A stretch of 64,000 nt of DNA from Limosilactobacillus sp. WILCCON 0051 (GTDB lineage Bacteria > Bacillota > Bacilli > Lactobacillales > Lactobacillaceae). The notes beneath the pieces were generated by a model. That model was not told the DNA's origin. It saw nothing but the letters and a program-made list of their open reading frames with translations, and did not search any database. The stretch covers positions 868,001-932,000 of the forward strand of contig NZ_CP154878.1 of the NCBI RefSeq assembly GCF_039955095.1, in the 5' to 3' direction. Shown piece by piece: positions 7,672 to 16,964 of the stretch; the stretch's first letter is position 1; each line of letters begins with the position of its first letter. The translations under genes were made by a program, and so were the position numbers.

Positions 7672-7927
7672 ATTTAAAAGAAAGGAATGTTAATGGCCTT
7701 GAGCAATCGAGGCCACACGGGTTAGCTGTACCCGAGGATTGGCGAGAGCCTTCCTTAGATGTTGCAAGAGTGATGTTTCGGCATCTGCGTTGGTCAATGC
7801 GATTACTCCCTCGTTGGAATATCGGAATACCGGCGATAACGGCAATAAGAAAAGCGTCTGTATTTAAGTCTTCGGATATGTAGTTAAAATCGCAAAATAA
7901 CTACATTGCACACGTTTTTTGCAGCGG
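7672..7927 (+). ncRNA. Candidate TnpB guide RNA (omega RNA) scaffold and element right end
   Basis: The 256 bases after tnpB hold no gene but are rich in hairpins: TGGCCT/AGGCCA (7694-7699, 7710-7715), CGGGT/ACCCG (7718-7734), AGG..GGCgagaGCC..CCT around 7735-7755 and a perfect 9-bp stem ATGTAGTTA/TAACTACAT (7878-7886, 7898-7906). TnpB guide RNAs are known to come from exactly this position, with the guide being the flanking DNA just past the right end. That flank here is the phoH leader. Exact ends cannot be read from sequence. Confidence 0.5.
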
Positions 7928-7937
7928 AAATCTTCGT

Positions 7938-8906
7938 TTGACAGAAATGACTTTTCGCATTGAAAGCCCTGAAATCGAACTGGGACTTTTGGGTGCGCAA
8001 GACAAATTCGTGGTGCTTTTAGAAGAAGGCATGAACGTAACCATCAATCCGTTTGGCACCGATCTGAAAATCAGCGGTGAAGATGAGGACGTTCATCTGA
8101 CCTATGACGTTTTAGAGCAGCTGGTGGATCTGCTGCATCATGGCATCAGCTTAAGCAGCACGGATATCGTCAGTGCGATGAAGATGGCTCGTCGCGGCAC
8201 GCTGCAGTACTTTGGCGATCTGTACAGTGAAACGATTATTAAGGATCGCAAGGGGCGGTCGATTCGCGTCAAAAACTTTGGTCAGCGCCAGTACGTGCAT
8301 GCCATCAAGGATAATGACATTACGTTTGGGATTGGACCAGCCGGAACGGGGAAAACGTATCTGGCAGTCGCGATGGCCGTAGCTGCTTTAAAACGCGGTG
8401 AGGTTGAGCGAATCATCTTGACGCGGCCAGCCGTAGAAGCCGGTGAGAGTCTGGGCTTTTTGCCTGGCGATCTGAAAGAAAAGGTTGATCCATACCTGCG
8501 GCCAATCTATGACGCATTAAATGAGATCTTTGGCGCTGATCACGTGGAACGCCTGATCGATCGCGGCACGATTGAAATCGCACCATTAGCCTACATGCGG
8601 GGGCGAACGCTGGATAATGCCTTTGTAATCTTAGACGAGGCACAAAACACCACCAATGCGCAGATGAAGATGTTTTTGACGCGGCTTGGCTTTGGTTCGA
8701 AAATGGTTGTCAATGGTGACGTCTCGCAGATTGACTTGCCAAGGGGAACTCGCAGCGGTTTGATCTCGGCACCACGAATTCTGCAGAACGTACCCTCAAT
8801 TGAATTCGTTCAATTCAGCGCGGCGGATGTGGTCCGGCATCCAGTTGTCGCCCGCATCATTACGGCCTATGAAAATGATGAGCAACAGACTTTGGAGAAA
8901 AAATAA
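7938..8906 (+). CDS. phoH: PhoH-like P-loop ATPase
   Basis: A 322-residue cytosolic ATPase of the PhoH/PhoL family, found beside ybeY in most bacteria and linked to RNA or ribosome metabolism. Walker A is GPAGTGKT at 133-140 and Walker B is in FVILDEAQNTT near 228. The region GESLGFLPGDLKEKVDPYLRP is family-typical. The start is probably TTG at 7938; ATG at 7947 has no ribosome binding site. The upstream sequence GCGGAAATCTTCG gives only a weak site because the IS607-type element has separated the gene from AAAGGGG at 6129-6135. It overlaps ybeY by one base. Expression may depend on transcription from within the element. Confidence 0.93.
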   Translation: MTEMTFRIESPEIELGLLGAQDKFVVLLEEGMNVTINPFGTDLKISGEDEDVHLTYDVLEQLVDLLHHGISLSSTDIVSAMKMARRGTLQYFGDLYSETIIKDRKGRSIRVKNFGQRQYVHAIKDNDITFGIGPAGTGKTYLAVAMAVAALKRGEVERIILTRPAVEAGESLGFLPGDLKEKVDPYLRPIYDALNEIFGADHVERLIDRGTIEIAPLAYMRGRTLDNAFVILDEAQNTTNAQMKMFLTRLGFGSKMVVNGDVSQIDLPRGTRSGLISAPRILQNVPSIEFVQFSAADVVRHPVVARIITAYENDEQQTLEKK

Positions 8907-9388
8907 TGGATATTGAAATCTACGACCAAACCGGTGACCAAGCCGTCAGCCAAGATCAATTGCAGCTGGCGCATGATATTTTGGAATATGCGGCCAAATG
9001 TCTTGAGTTAAAGGACAATACGGAGGTTTCCTTAACGTTTGTTCACAATCCGCAAATCAGAGCGCTGAATGCTCAATATCGCGGCGTTGATCGGGCGACT
9101 GACGTTTTAAGCTTTGCCTTAGAGGATGACAGCGACGATTCGCCGATCTTGCTGGATCCAGAACTGGCTGCCCAGATCCCAGAAAATCTTGGGGACCTGT
9201 TCATCTCAATCGATAAGGTTGGCGAACAGGCTAAGTTTTTGGGGCATTCCAATGATCGTGAGCTGGGCTTTTTGATCGTTCATGGCTTTTTGCATTTGAA
9301 TGGGTATGATCATGAACAGAAAGCCGATGAAGAAAAAATGTTTAAGCTGCAAGAGGAGATTTTAAATGGCTATGGGCTCCCAAGATAA
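8906..9388 (+). CDS. ybeY: Endoribonuclease YbeY (16S rRNA maturation)
   Basis: Zinc-dependent single-strand endoribonuclease involved in 16S rRNA 3'-end maturation and ribosome quality control. The 160-residue protein has the diagnostic HGFLHLNGYDH motif with zinc ligands H126, H130 and H136, plus RATDVLSF and GDLFIS segments. The start overlaps the phoH stop (TAATG), implying coupled translation. Its 3' end overlaps dgkA by 23 bases. The position in a phoH-ybeY-dgkA-era string is classic for Firmicutes. Confidence 0.97.
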   Translation: MDIEIYDQTGDQAVSQDQLQLAHDILEYAAKCLELKDNTEVSLTFVHNPQIRALNAQYRGVDRATDVLSFALEDDSDDSPILLDPELAAQIPENLGDLFISIDKVGEQAKFLGHSNDRELGFLIVHGFLHLNGYDHEQKADEEKMFKLQEEILNGYGLPR

Positions 9389-9770
9389 GCATCAGGTCGA
9401 AAAAAATCGCCATTTCATTCAGGCGCTGGGACATGCCTGGGATGGGGTTAAGGATGTCGTCAAAAAAGAGCGCAACATGCGGTTTCATATCGTCGCAGCT
9501 GTTTTGGTGATTATCGCGGCGTTTTTAATGCAGGTTGGCATTTTTGAATGGCTATGGCTGCTTTCGGCAATCTTTGTCGTGTTTGCGGCTGAGTTCGCCA
9601 ATACGATCGTTGAGGAGCTGGTTGATCTGGTCGTGCATCATCACTATGATCTTGATGCTAAATACGCCAAGGATATTGCTGCTGGGGTCGTCTTGCTGGC
9701 GGCTTTTTACGCGGTTTTGGTCGGGCTGCTGATCTTTTGGCCTCGCTTCAAGAATTTGTTAGGTGTTTAA
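9366..9770 (+). CDS. dgkA: Undecaprenol/diacylglycerol kinase (DgkA family)
   Basis: Small integral-membrane kinase, 134 residues. In Gram-positive bacteria this family mainly phosphorylates undecaprenol to recycle the peptidoglycan lipid carrier. Three hydrophobic segments are visible (about 43-60, 62-80 and 100-125). The signature EFANTIVEELVDLV contains the catalytic and metal-binding acidic residues, preceded by the basic amphipathic KKERNMRFH. AGAGGAG precedes the ATG, which lies inside the end of ybeY, so the two are coupled. Confidence 0.93.
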   Translation: MAMGSQDKHQVEKNRHFIQALGHAWDGVKDVVKKERNMRFHIVAAVLVIIAAFLMQVGIFEWLWLLSAIFVVFAAEFANTIVEELVDLVVHHHYDLDAKYAKDIAAGVVLLAAFYAVLVGLLIFWPRFKNLLGV

Positions 9771-9782
9771 GAAAGGAAAAAT

Positions 9783-10691
9783 ATGGACAATCCAAATTTT
9801 AAATCTGGTTTCGTTGCTCTGATTGGTCGGCCCAACGTCGGCAAATCAACGCTTTTAAACTATGTCGTCGGACAAAAGGTTGCCATTATGAGCAACGTTG
9901 CCCAAACGACGCGTAACAAGATTCAGGGGATCTACACTACCAATGAGGCCCAGATCGTCTTCATCGACACGCCGGGGGTCCACAAGCCGCAAACCAAACT
10001 GGGCGACTTTATGGAGCGCTCAACGCTTTCGGCTTTGGATGAGGTCGACGCGGTTTTATACGTGGTCGCTGCTGATGAAAAGCGCGGCCCTGGCGATAAT
10101 TTCATCATGGAACGGCTTAAGCAGGTGCAAAAGCCGATCTACCTGGTCGTCAACAAGATCGATAAGGTGCATCCAAACGAGCTGCCGGCAATCGTCAAGC
10201 AGTTTGAGGATGGTACGGTCAAGTTTGCCGACGTCGTTCCGGTTTCAGCATTGAATGGCAATAACGTCAATGCTTTGATTAACAAGTTGGTCGACCAGCT
10301 GCCAAATGGTCCGCAATACTATCCCAGCGATCAGATCAGCGACCACCCCGAACGTTTCGTGATTGCCGAGATGATTCGTGAAAAAGTCTTTATGCTGACG
10401 CGCCAGGAAGTGCCGCATTCCGTTGCCGTGGATGTGATGTCGGTTAAGCGTCAAGATGATGAGACGGTCCACATCAATGCCAACATCATCGTTGAGCGGC
10501 CGGGGCAAAAGGGTATCATCATCGGTAAAAAAGGACAGATGCTCAAACAGATCGGGACCATGGCCAGAAAAGACATCGAGCATCTGCTGGGCGATCGGGT
10601 CTATCTGCAGCTGTGGGTCAAGGTGGTTCCCGGCTGGCGCGATAAATCGGCAATGCTCAAAGACTACGGCTACCGCAACAACGACTACTAA
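9783..10691 (+). CDS. era: GTPase Era
   Basis: Essential GTPase that binds the 3' end of 16S rRNA during 30S assembly. It has 302 residues. G1 is GRPNVGKST at about 15-23, G3 DTPG near 61, G4 NKID near 124, and a C-terminal KH domain with [18 protein letters not shown] near 240 for RNA binding. It starts 12 bases after dgkA behind GAAAGGA and is followed after 14 bases by recO, so it belongs to the same operon. Confidence 0.98.
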   Translation: MDNPNFKSGFVALIGRPNVGKSTLLNYVVGQKVAIMSNVAQTTRNKIQGIYTTNEAQIVFIDTPGVHKPQTKLGDFMERSTLSALDEVDAVLYVVAADEKRGPGDNFIMERLKQVQKPIYLVVNKIDKVHPNELPAIVKQFEDGTVKFADVVPVSALNGNNVNALINKLVDQLPNGPQYYPSDQISDHPERFVIAEMIREKVFMLTRQEVPHSVAVDVMSVKRQDDETVHINANIIVERPGQKGIIIGKKGQMLKQIGTMARKDIEHLLGDRVYLQLWVKVVPGWRDKSAMLKDYGYRNNDY

Positions 10692-10705
10692 AAGGAGCTG
10701 AGAGC

Positions 10706-11494
10706 ATGGCGCGGGAAAATACTTCCTTTGCCGGCATCGTAATGTATCGGCGCCCGTATAAAGAACGCGATCTGCTGGTTAAGTTTTTGACTGACAAGCG
10801 CGGACCGATGATGTTTTTCGTGCGGGGCGGCAATCGTTCGCATGCAAAAATCACCAGCGATATTCTGCCTTTTACGCATGGACAGTATACCGGATGGCTG
10901 GCTGATGATGGCTCGCTCAGCTATCTGAGTGCCGCGCGTGATACGCGTCAATACGTTCACCTGGGCGAAGATCCCCTGCGCAGTGCCTATGCTACCTATA
11001 TTCTCGAATTAGTGGATGCAACGTTTGAAGAAGGCCGATCGATTGGCGGCTGGTTTAATCAAGTGGCGGCCGCGCTCGAGCTGATTGATAAAGGGCAGGA
11101 TCCCCAGATTGCAGCCAACGTCTTGGAGGTACAGTTCCTGCCTTTATTGGGAGCCGCGCAGACTTGGGACCGCTGCACGATCTGTGGATTGAACGATCGC
11201 CCGCTGGATTTTTCCGAGGCCAACGGTGGGATGCTGTGCAGTCGGCACTGGAACCTGGATGAGCATCGATTTCACTTGGATCGCCGGACGGTTGGCTATC
11301 TGCAGCTGTTTGCCTCATTGAATCTGGCCCAGGTCAATCAGATTCAGGTTGATCAAAGCGTTAAGAATCGGCTGCGCTATACGCTGGATCGCATTTATGA
11401 CGATGAGCTTGGTCTGCATTTAAAGAGCAAGCGATTCATTGATCAAATGGCGACCTGGGAAAATCAATTGAAAAATCTTCGCTCTGAAAATTGA
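10706..11494 (+). CDS. recO: DNA repair protein RecO
   Basis: Recombination mediator that works with RecR to load RecA on gapped DNA and anneals single strands. A 262-residue protein with an N-terminal OB-fold (FAGIVMYRRPYKERDLLVKFLT) and a helical C-terminal domain carrying a zinc-binding cluster (CTICGL, then CSRHW). AAAGGAG lies 8 bases before the ATG. It is the last gene of the phoH operon; its stop codon overlaps the -35 box of the glyQS promoter. Confidence 0.95.
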   Translation: MARENTSFAGIVMYRRPYKERDLLVKFLTDKRGPMMFFVRGGNRSHAKITSDILPFTHGQYTGWLADDGSLSYLSAARDTRQYVHLGEDPLRSAYATYILELVDATFEEGRSIGGWFNQVAAALELIDKGQDPQIAANVLEVQFLPLLGAAQTWDRCTICGLNDRPLDFSEANGGMLCSRHWNLDEHRFHLDRRTVGYLQLFASLNLAQVNQIQVDQSVKNRLRYTLDRIYDDELGLHLKSKRFIDQMATWENQLKNLRSEN

Positions 11495-11519
11495 CAAGTG
11501 TAAAGTAGTTGTCTATGAT
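11491..11519 (+). promoter_or_regulatory. Promoter of the glyQS T-box transcript
   Basis: Perfect TTGACA at 11491-11496, 17-base spacer, TATGAT at 11514-11519. The -35 box overlaps the recO stop codon. Confidence 0.9.
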
Positions 11520-11525
11520 AAAAGA

Positions 11526-11756
11526 GCAACTAAATTTAAATCTAATCGACGATGACAAAGAATCGCTGCTTACTGTCGAACCAAAGCGATCATGGGATGG
11601 TGGAAGCCATGATAACGATCAAGCAGCGTGGCACTTTAACAGTCGCTTAATTAAGCTGTTCTGCATGTCTGAGATGCAGAAAAGCAGGGTGGAACCGCGA
11701 ATTAACTTCGTCCCTGCAATGACCAGTCCAGCTGGCCATTGTGGGGGCTTTTTTAC
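11526..11756 (+). promoter_or_regulatory. Glycine T-box riboswitch with terminator
   Basis: tRNA-sensing attenuator. The T-box sequence AGGGTGGAACCGCG is at 11686-11699. Stem I can be folded with a base helix CGAC (11547-11550)/GTCG (11642-11645), an internal specifier loop and an upper helix CGCTGCTT (11564-11571)/AAGCAGCG (11621-11628). The 3' side of the specifier loop carries GGC at 11630-11632, a glycine codon matching the downstream genes. The terminator is CCCTGCAATGACCAG paired with CTGGCCATTGTGGGGG (11712-11746) followed by TTTTTT. Uncharged tRNA-Gly would favour the antiterminator and glyQS expression. Confidence 0.93.
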
Positions 11757-11774
11757 GTTGAAAGGAGTCAGATT

Positions 11775-12758
11775 ATGTCAAAGAAACTCACCGTTCAAGA
11801 GATTATTTTTACTCTTGAAAAATATTGGGCCGATCAAGGCTGTATGCTGATGCAGGCCTACGACAACGAAAAAGGTGCCGGGACGATGAGCCCATATACT
11901 TTCCTGCGGGCAATTGGGCCTGAACCATGGAACGTTGCCTACGTTGAACCTTCTCGGCGGCCTGCCGATGGGCGCTACGGTGAAAACCCCAACCGTCTTT
12001 ACCAACACCACCAGTTCCAGGTTCTGATGAAGCCATCACCAGACAACATTCAAGAACTCTATTTAGGCAGCTTAAAGCAGCTGGGAATTGAGCCGCTGGA
12101 ACACGATATTCGTTTTGTTGAAGACAACTGGGAAAACCCATCAATGGGCTGTGCCGGGGTTGGCTGGGAAATCTGGCTCGATGGGATGGAAGTTACGCAG
12201 TTTACCTATTTCCAAGTCGTTGGTGAGCTGCAGATGGATCCGGTAGCTGCCGAGGTTACCTATGGTCTGGAACGATTGGCTGAATACATTCAAAACGTTG
12301 ACAGTGTCTATGATCTGGAATGGGCAGACGGCGTCAAGTATGGCGACATCTTCAAGGAACCAGAATATGAGCATTCCAAGTACAGTTTTGAAGAAAGCAA
12401 CCAAGACATGCTGCTTCAAGAATTCAACGACTACGAGACCGAAGCCAAGCGCCTGATCAAACTGGGGCTGGTTCACCCAGCATACGACTATGTCTTGAAG
12501 TGCAGCCACACGTTCAATCTGCTGGATGCACGCGGGGCGGTTTCAGTAACGGAGCGGGCCGGCTACCTGCACCGGATTCGGATCATGGCCAAGTCGATTG
12601 CCAAGGCCTTTGTCGAAGAACGGCGCAAACGGGGCTTCCCATTGATTCATGATGAAAAGGAACGCCAGGCAACGGTCGAAAAATACACTAAGCTGGCTGA
12701 AAAAGCAGCGGCACGGGCGGCCAAGCAAGCTGCCAAGGCCAAGAAGGAGGACAAGTAA
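11775..12758 (+). CDS. glyQ: Glycine-tRNA ligase alpha subunit
   Basis: Alpha subunit of the heterotetrameric bacterial glycyl-tRNA synthetase; holds the class II active site that makes glycyl-adenylate. It has 327 residues. Clear family blocks are [17 protein letters not shown] at the start, [55 protein letters not shown] and [20 protein letters not shown]. The C terminus has an Ala/Lys-rich tail. ATG at 11775 with GAAAGGAG is chosen; an upstream in-frame start at 11739 would fall in the T-box terminator. glyS follows immediately. Confidence 0.98.
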   Translation: MSKKLTVQEIIFTLEKYWADQGCMLMQAYDNEKGAGTMSPYTFLRAIGPEPWNVAYVEPSRRPADGRYGENPNRLYQHHQFQVLMKPSPDNIQELYLGSLKQLGIEPLEHDIRFVEDNWENPSMGCAGVGWEIWLDGMEVTQFTYFQVVGELQMDPVAAEVTYGLERLAEYIQNVDSVYDLEWADGVKYGDIFKEPEYEHSKYSFEESNQDMLLQEFNDYETEAKRLIKLGLVHPAYDYVLKCSHTFNLLDARGAVSVTERAGYLHRIRIMAKSIAKAFVEERRKRGFPLIHDEKERQATVEKYTKLAEKAAARAAKQAAKAKKEDK

Positions 12759-14837
12759 ATGGCACATTCATATCTGTTGGAAATTGGGCTGGAAGAAATG
12801 CCTGCGCATGTCGTAACGCCAAGTATCAAGCAGCTGCACGAACGCGTTGCTCAATACTTAAAGGAACAGCGCATTGACTTTGCAAAGATTCAAGAATTTG
12901 CCACGCCACGCCGCTTGGCTCTTCTGATTACGGGTTTGGCCGATAAACAGCCTGATGTCAACGAATCCGTTAAGGGCCCGGCCAAAAAGATCGCTCAGGA
13001 TGCAGACGGCAACTGGACTAAAGCAGCGATTGGCTTTACGCGCGGTCAAGGCGTCAGTGTCGATGATATCGAGTTTAAGGAGATCAAGGGCGTTGAATAC
13101 GTCTACGTTGAAAAACACGTTGACGGCAAGCCGGTTGCTGAGGTTTTGCCCGGCTTAAAGGACGTCATTGAAGCCATGAACTTCCCAACGATGATGAAGT
13201 GGGGCCGTCACTCATTGCAGTTCGTTCGGCCGATTCGCTGGCTGGTATCGCTTTTAGATGATGAGGTCGTGCCATTTTCGATCCTGGACGTAACGGCTGG
13301 CCGCATGACGCGTGGTCACCGTTTCCTGGGTCATGACGTGGAGATCAAGCATGCCGAAGACTACGAAGCTGAGCTGAACAACGACTTTGTGATCGCCAAT
13401 CAAAAACAGCGCAAGAACCTGATCAAATCTCAGATTGACGAGATCTTGGCAGAAAACGACTGGATCATCGACTGGGATGAGGACTTGTTGGAAGAAGTCA
13501 ACAACTTGGTTGAATGGCCAACCTCATTTGCCGGTTCGTTTGATGAAAAATATCTGGTCTTGCCTGAAGAAGTCCTGATTACCTCCATGAAGGACAACCA
13601 GCGCTTCTTCTGCGTTCGCGATCATGAGGGCAAGCTTTTGCCGCACTTTATCGCGGTCCGCAACGGTAACAGCGACTACCTGGAAAACGTGATCAAGGGT
13701 AATGAACGGGTGCTGGTACCACGTCTGGAAGATGCCAAGTTCTTCTATGAAGAGGACCAAAAGATTACGATTGATCAATACGTGGCTCGCTTAAAGAAGG
13801 TCAGCTTCCATGACAAGATCAGCTCCATGTATGACAAGATGGCGCGGACGGCGGTCTTGGCCCAGCTGCTTGGTCAAAAGCTGAACTTTAGTGATGAAGA
13901 AATGGCGGACCTTGATCGAGCTGCTCACATCTACAAGTTTGACCTGACGACGCAGATGGTGGGCGAATTTGCCGAGCTGCAAGGGGTCATGGGTGAGATC
14001 TATGCCAAGCTGCTTGGTGAAAAAGCTGACGTCGCTGCAGCCATTAAGGAACACTATATGCCAATCTCTGCTGAAGGCGAACTGCCAGCCGGCAAGATCG
14101 GCGCGGTTTTGGCAATTGCCGACAAGCTGGACAGCATCATCAGCTTCTTTGCCGTTGATATGATTCCAAGCGGCTCCAACGACCCATATGCACTGCGGCG
14201 GCAAGCTTACGGAATTGTACGGATCATCGCTGCTCGCGGCTGGCATCTGCCGGTAATGGGGATGGCCGATGAGTTTGCAGAAGCATTGGCAGCTCAAGGA
14301 CTGACGCCAGAATTTGACGTTTCGCACAATGCTGATCAGGTACACGCGTTCTTCTTGGACCGGCTCAAGCAGTTCTTCAACACGCAGGATCTGCGCTATG
14401 ACGTAATCGATGCCGTTGTGGACACAAAATCCAACGACATTGCCAACGTCTTGGCAGCTGCCGAGACGCTTGACGCGCACAAGGACGATGATGGCTTTAA
14501 AGAAGACGTTGAAGCCTTGACGCGGGTACTGCGGATTGCCAAGAAGGCTGACTTTAAGGATGGCGTGCCAGCAGTTGATCCGGCCAAGTTCCAAAACCCA
14601 TCGGAAACCGAGTTGTTTGATCTGGTGGCTTCCTTAAACAAGAAGTGGGGTACGCAGACGCTGGCACAAAACTTTGCTGATCTGCGGGCAATGGCACCGG
14701 CAATCACCAACTACTTTGAAGAGAACATGATCATGGACAAAGACGAAAGCATTCGGAGCAACCGGCTGGCACTTTTGCAACAGCTGGCTGATGATGTCTA
14801 TACGCTTGGTAATCTTGACAAGCTGATCGTTAAATAG
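12759..14837 (+). CDS. glyS: Glycine-tRNA ligase beta subunit
   Basis: Beta subunit, 692 residues, which binds and positions tRNA-Gly for the alpha subunit. Recognisable: LLEIGLEEMPAHVVTPS at the N terminus, the B3/B4-like and HD-like central regions (MKWGRHSLQFVRPIRWLVSLLD, LPEEVLITSMKDNQRFFCVRD) and the C-terminal anticodon-binding helices. It starts directly after the glyQ stop with AAGGAGG inside glyQ, so it is translationally linked and under the same T-box. Confidence 0.98.
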   Translation: MAHSYLLEIGLEEMPAHVVTPSIKQLHERVAQYLKEQRIDFAKIQEFATPRRLALLITGLADKQPDVNESVKGPAKKIAQDADGNWTKAAIGFTRGQGVSVDDIEFKEIKGVEYVYVEKHVDGKPVAEVLPGLKDVIEAMNFPTMMKWGRHSLQFVRPIRWLVSLLDDEVVPFSILDVTAGRMTRGHRFLGHDVEIKHAEDYEAELNNDFVIANQKQRKNLIKSQIDEILAENDWIIDWDEDLLEEVNNLVEWPTSFAGSFDEKYLVLPEEVLITSMKDNQRFFCVRDHEGKLLPHFIAVRNGNSDYLENVIKGNERVLVPRLEDAKFFYEEDQKITIDQYVARLKKVSFHDKISSMYDKMARTAVLAQLLGQKLNFSDEEMADLDRAAHIYKFDLTTQMVGEFAELQGVMGEIYAKLLGEKADVAAAIKEHYMPISAEGELPAGKIGAVLAIADKLDSIISFFAVDMIPSGSNDPYALRRQAYGIVRIIAARGWHLPVMGMADEFAEALAAQGLTPEFDVSHNADQVHAFFLDRLKQFFNTQDLRYDVIDAVVDTKSNDIANVLAAAETLDAHKDDDGFKEDVEALTRVLRIAKKADFKDGVPAVDPAKFQNPSETELFDLVASLNKKWGTQTLAQNFADLRAMAPAITNYFEENMIMDKDESIRSNRLALLQQLADDVYTLGNLDKLIVK

Positions 14838-14860
14838 TTACGGTTTATCGAGCAAATGAA

Positions 14861-14973
14861 TTGTATTGTCCCAGACTTGTGGTATCATGTTAAATAGGTA
14901 TATTAGGTAGTGTCTAAAAGCGGATGCTGCCTGAAGTCGTTGAAGGTCGCATTCCATCTGGAGGCGACCTTTT
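14861..14973 (+). promoter_or_regulatory. Promoter and leader hairpin of dnaG-rpoD
   Basis: TTGTAT at 14861-14866, 16-base spacer and TATCAT at 14883-14888 form a promoter. The leader then contains AGGTCGC (14944-14950) and GCGACCT (14964-14970), a perfect 7-bp stem followed by only four T. It could be a weak attenuator or leader stabiliser ahead of primase. Confidence 0.6.
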
Positions 14974-15003
14974 GCTACTATTCGCGGGAAATGGGGTGAA
15001 CGA

Positions 15004-16962
15004 ATGGCGCGACTTTCACAGGAACTCATCGATCAGGTGCGGCAGTCCGTTGATATTGCTGATGTCATCAGTCAAGATGTTCAGCTGCAGCGGCAAGGTA
15101 AGAATCTGGTTGGGCACTGTCCGTTTCACGAAGATAATACTCCATCATTTTCAGTCAGTGAGCAAAAGCAGTTCTTTTATTGCTTTAGTTGTCATCGCTC
15201 GGGTTCAGTATTCGACTTTTTGATGGAGCTGCATCATCTATCATTTCCGCAGGCCGTTGAGCAGGTTGCCAAGCTGGGCAGCGTGGCCTTGCCAACTGAT
15301 TTTCAAGCTGGTGCCGAGCCTAAAACGGAACAGGCGCCGGATTCGCAGCAGGGTCGCTTGATTAAGCTGCATGAAACGACCATGCGACTATATCATCATA
15401 TTTTGATGAATACGCCAGCCGGAGAGCCTGCTCGCCGCTATCTGCAAAAGCGCGGTCTGACTCAAGAACTGATCGATCAGTTTAATCTCGGCTATGCTCC
15501 TAAAGAAGAGGTCTTAAAGGCCGTTTTGGAAAAAGAAGGACATGACTATCAGCTGCTGCGCCGATCAGGACTGTTTACCGAGGATCGCTCCGGCAGCCTG
15601 CATGATCGTTTCCATGATCGAGTCATGTTTCCGCTCAAGGATGGGCAGGGGCGACCAGTTGCCTTTTCAGGACGGCTATTACAAAAAGATACTGACGCGC
15701 CGAAGTATCTCAACAGTCCAGAAACGCCGATTTTTAACAAGCGTCGTTTGATCTTTAATTTTGATCTAGCCAGAAAAGCAGCCAGAGAAAATGGGAAACT
15801 GCTGCTTTTTGAAGGTTACATGGACGTTATTTCGGCATATGGCGCCGGCGTTCATAATGGTATTGCCTCCATGGGGACCAGTCTGACCGATGAGCAGCTG
15901 GCGATGATCGTCAAGACGACCAATCAGCTGAACATTTGCTATGATGGCGATGCACCGGGACAAAACGCCATTGAGCGGGCACTTAAGCTGATCGAGGCCA
16001 GTGCGGTTGCCAATCAGCTTAAGATTCGCGTCGTGCAGCTGCCAACCGGACAAGATCCTGATGAATACATTCAGCAAAATGGCGGGGCTAAGTTTCGCGA
16101 TTATCTGAAAAGTACCGAAGAAACGCCGACTGCATTTCGCCTGCGCTATCTGCGGCAGGGACTGAATCTGAGCAATCAGGCCGAGCTTTTGAGCTATTTG
16201 AATGCGGCGATTGGCGTGATTGCCAAGGTCGGTGATCCGGTTGCCAGGGATCTGTACGTACAGGAATTGGCCAGGGAGTTTCAGGTCAATCCGCAAAATC
16301 TGCAGCAGCAGCTGACGATTCAGCTTCAAAAACAGCCGGCTGCTCAGCCAGGCACGGCACCGCCAGCATCACAATGGCCTGATAATCCGCCAGCTGCCCC
16401 CAAGCGCCCGTTTAATGGATCGTTTACGCGACCGGCTTACGGCCAAAAGCGGCGCGCTCAAGCACAACCACCACAGGCAGTCACGCTGACGGCAGCCGAG
16501 CAGCAGTCATTGGCGCTTGATCAAACTGAGCGGGCAGAGCGCTTATTGCTGACGGCTGTGCTCCATGACTATGGCACCAGAGCTCAGCTGAAGGCAATGC
16601 CTGATTTTGCCTTTGTTCATGATCAGTATCAGGAACTCTATCAGCAGGCCTTAAATTATTTTACCGAGCATGATGAGTATGATTTAGCCAGTTTTTTAGA
16701 CTACGTGGACGATCCGGCTTTAAAAGCGACTTTAACGCAGCTGGATGGCTTGAATGCGGCAGCAGTCCCACCAGCTGCAATTGACGACTGTCTGCGCATC
16801 ATCATGCAAAAGACACCTTTAACAAAAAAGATCGCTCAAGCCAAATTGGCGCTGCAGGAAGCCAAGGCACGGAGCGATCACGAACTAATCACCCAGCTGA
16901 CGATTGAGCTCATTCAGCTTTATAGTCAGCAGCAACGATTAAAAACGGAGGAGACTAGTTAA
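15004..16962 (+). CDS. dnaG: DNA primase
   Basis: Synthesises RNA primers at the replication fork and interacts with the replicative helicase through its C terminus. It is 652 residues. The N-terminal zinc-binding domain has [12 protein letters not shown] and [10 protein letters not shown] (CHC2 pattern, about 38-65). The catalytic core includes [11 protein letters not shown] and the TOPRIM segment [16 protein letters not shown], then [12 protein letters not shown] Pro/Gln/Ala-rich linker (about 445-500) leads to the helicase-binding domain. rpoD follows after 2 bases, the conserved macromolecular-synthesis arrangement. Confidence 0.97.
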   Translation: MARLSQELIDQVRQSVDIADVISQDVQLQRQGKNLVGHCPFHEDNTPSFSVSEQKQFFYCFSCHRSGSVFDFLMELHHLSFPQAVEQVAKLGSVALPTDFQAGAEPKTEQAPDSQQGRLIKLHETTMRLYHHILMNTPAGEPARRYLQKRGLTQELIDQFNLGYAPKEEVLKAVLEKEGHDYQLLRRSGLFTEDRSGSLHDRFHDRVMFPLKDGQGRPVAFSGRLLQKDTDAPKYLNSPETPIFNKRRLIFNFDLARKAARENGKLLLFEGYMDVISAYGAGVHNGIASMGTSLTDEQLAMIVKTTNQLNICYDGDAPGQNAIERALKLIEASAVANQLKIRVVQLPTGQDPDEYIQQNGGAKFRDYLKSTEETPTAFRLRYLRQGLNLSNQAELLSYLNAAIGVIAKVGDPVARDLYVQELAREFQVNPQNLQQQLTIQLQKQPAAQPGTAPPASQWPDNPPAAPKRPFNGSFTRPAYGQKRRAQAQPPQAVTLTAAEQQSLALDQTERAERLLLTAVLHDYGTRAQLKAMPDFAFVHDQYQELYQQALNYFTEHDEYDLASFLDYVDDPALKATLTQLDGLNAAAVPPAAIDDCLRIIMQKTPLTKKIAQAKLALQEAKARSDHELITQLTIELIQLYSQQQRLKTEETS

Positions 16963-16964
16963 TA

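Larger units (their letters stand above)
6136..7927 (+). mobile_element. IS607-type element, defective recombinase, intact TnpB
   Basis: Contains the two ends of an IS607-type serine recombinase gene, a full TnpB gene overlapping it, and a structured 3' tail. IS607 elements have no inverted repeats and insert at GG dinucleotides. The proposed edges are the GG at 6134-6135 and the GG at 7926-7927. Removing the interval restores AAAGGGG-AAATCTTCG-TTG, a well-spaced ribosome binding site and start for phoH. The boundaries are an inference from that reconstruction. Confidence 0.65.

Noticed and set aside
6048..7922. An 11-base direct repeat ACGTTTTTTGC at 6048-6058 and 7912-7922, flanking the IS607-type element
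   Set aside because: It looks like a possible duplication, but it is dominated by a T-run, the first copy includes part of the IS66 duplication, and IS607 elements do not make such repeats. Treated as chance.
11509..11850. A 113-codon frame across the glycine T-box
   Set aside because: It covers the T-box riboswitch and terminator and runs into glyQ in another frame; RNA structure explains the region.
13791..14594. A 267-codon minus-strand frame inside glyS
   Set aside because: Antisense shadow of a well-conserved gene with high codon bias; no ribosome binding site or recognisable protein family.
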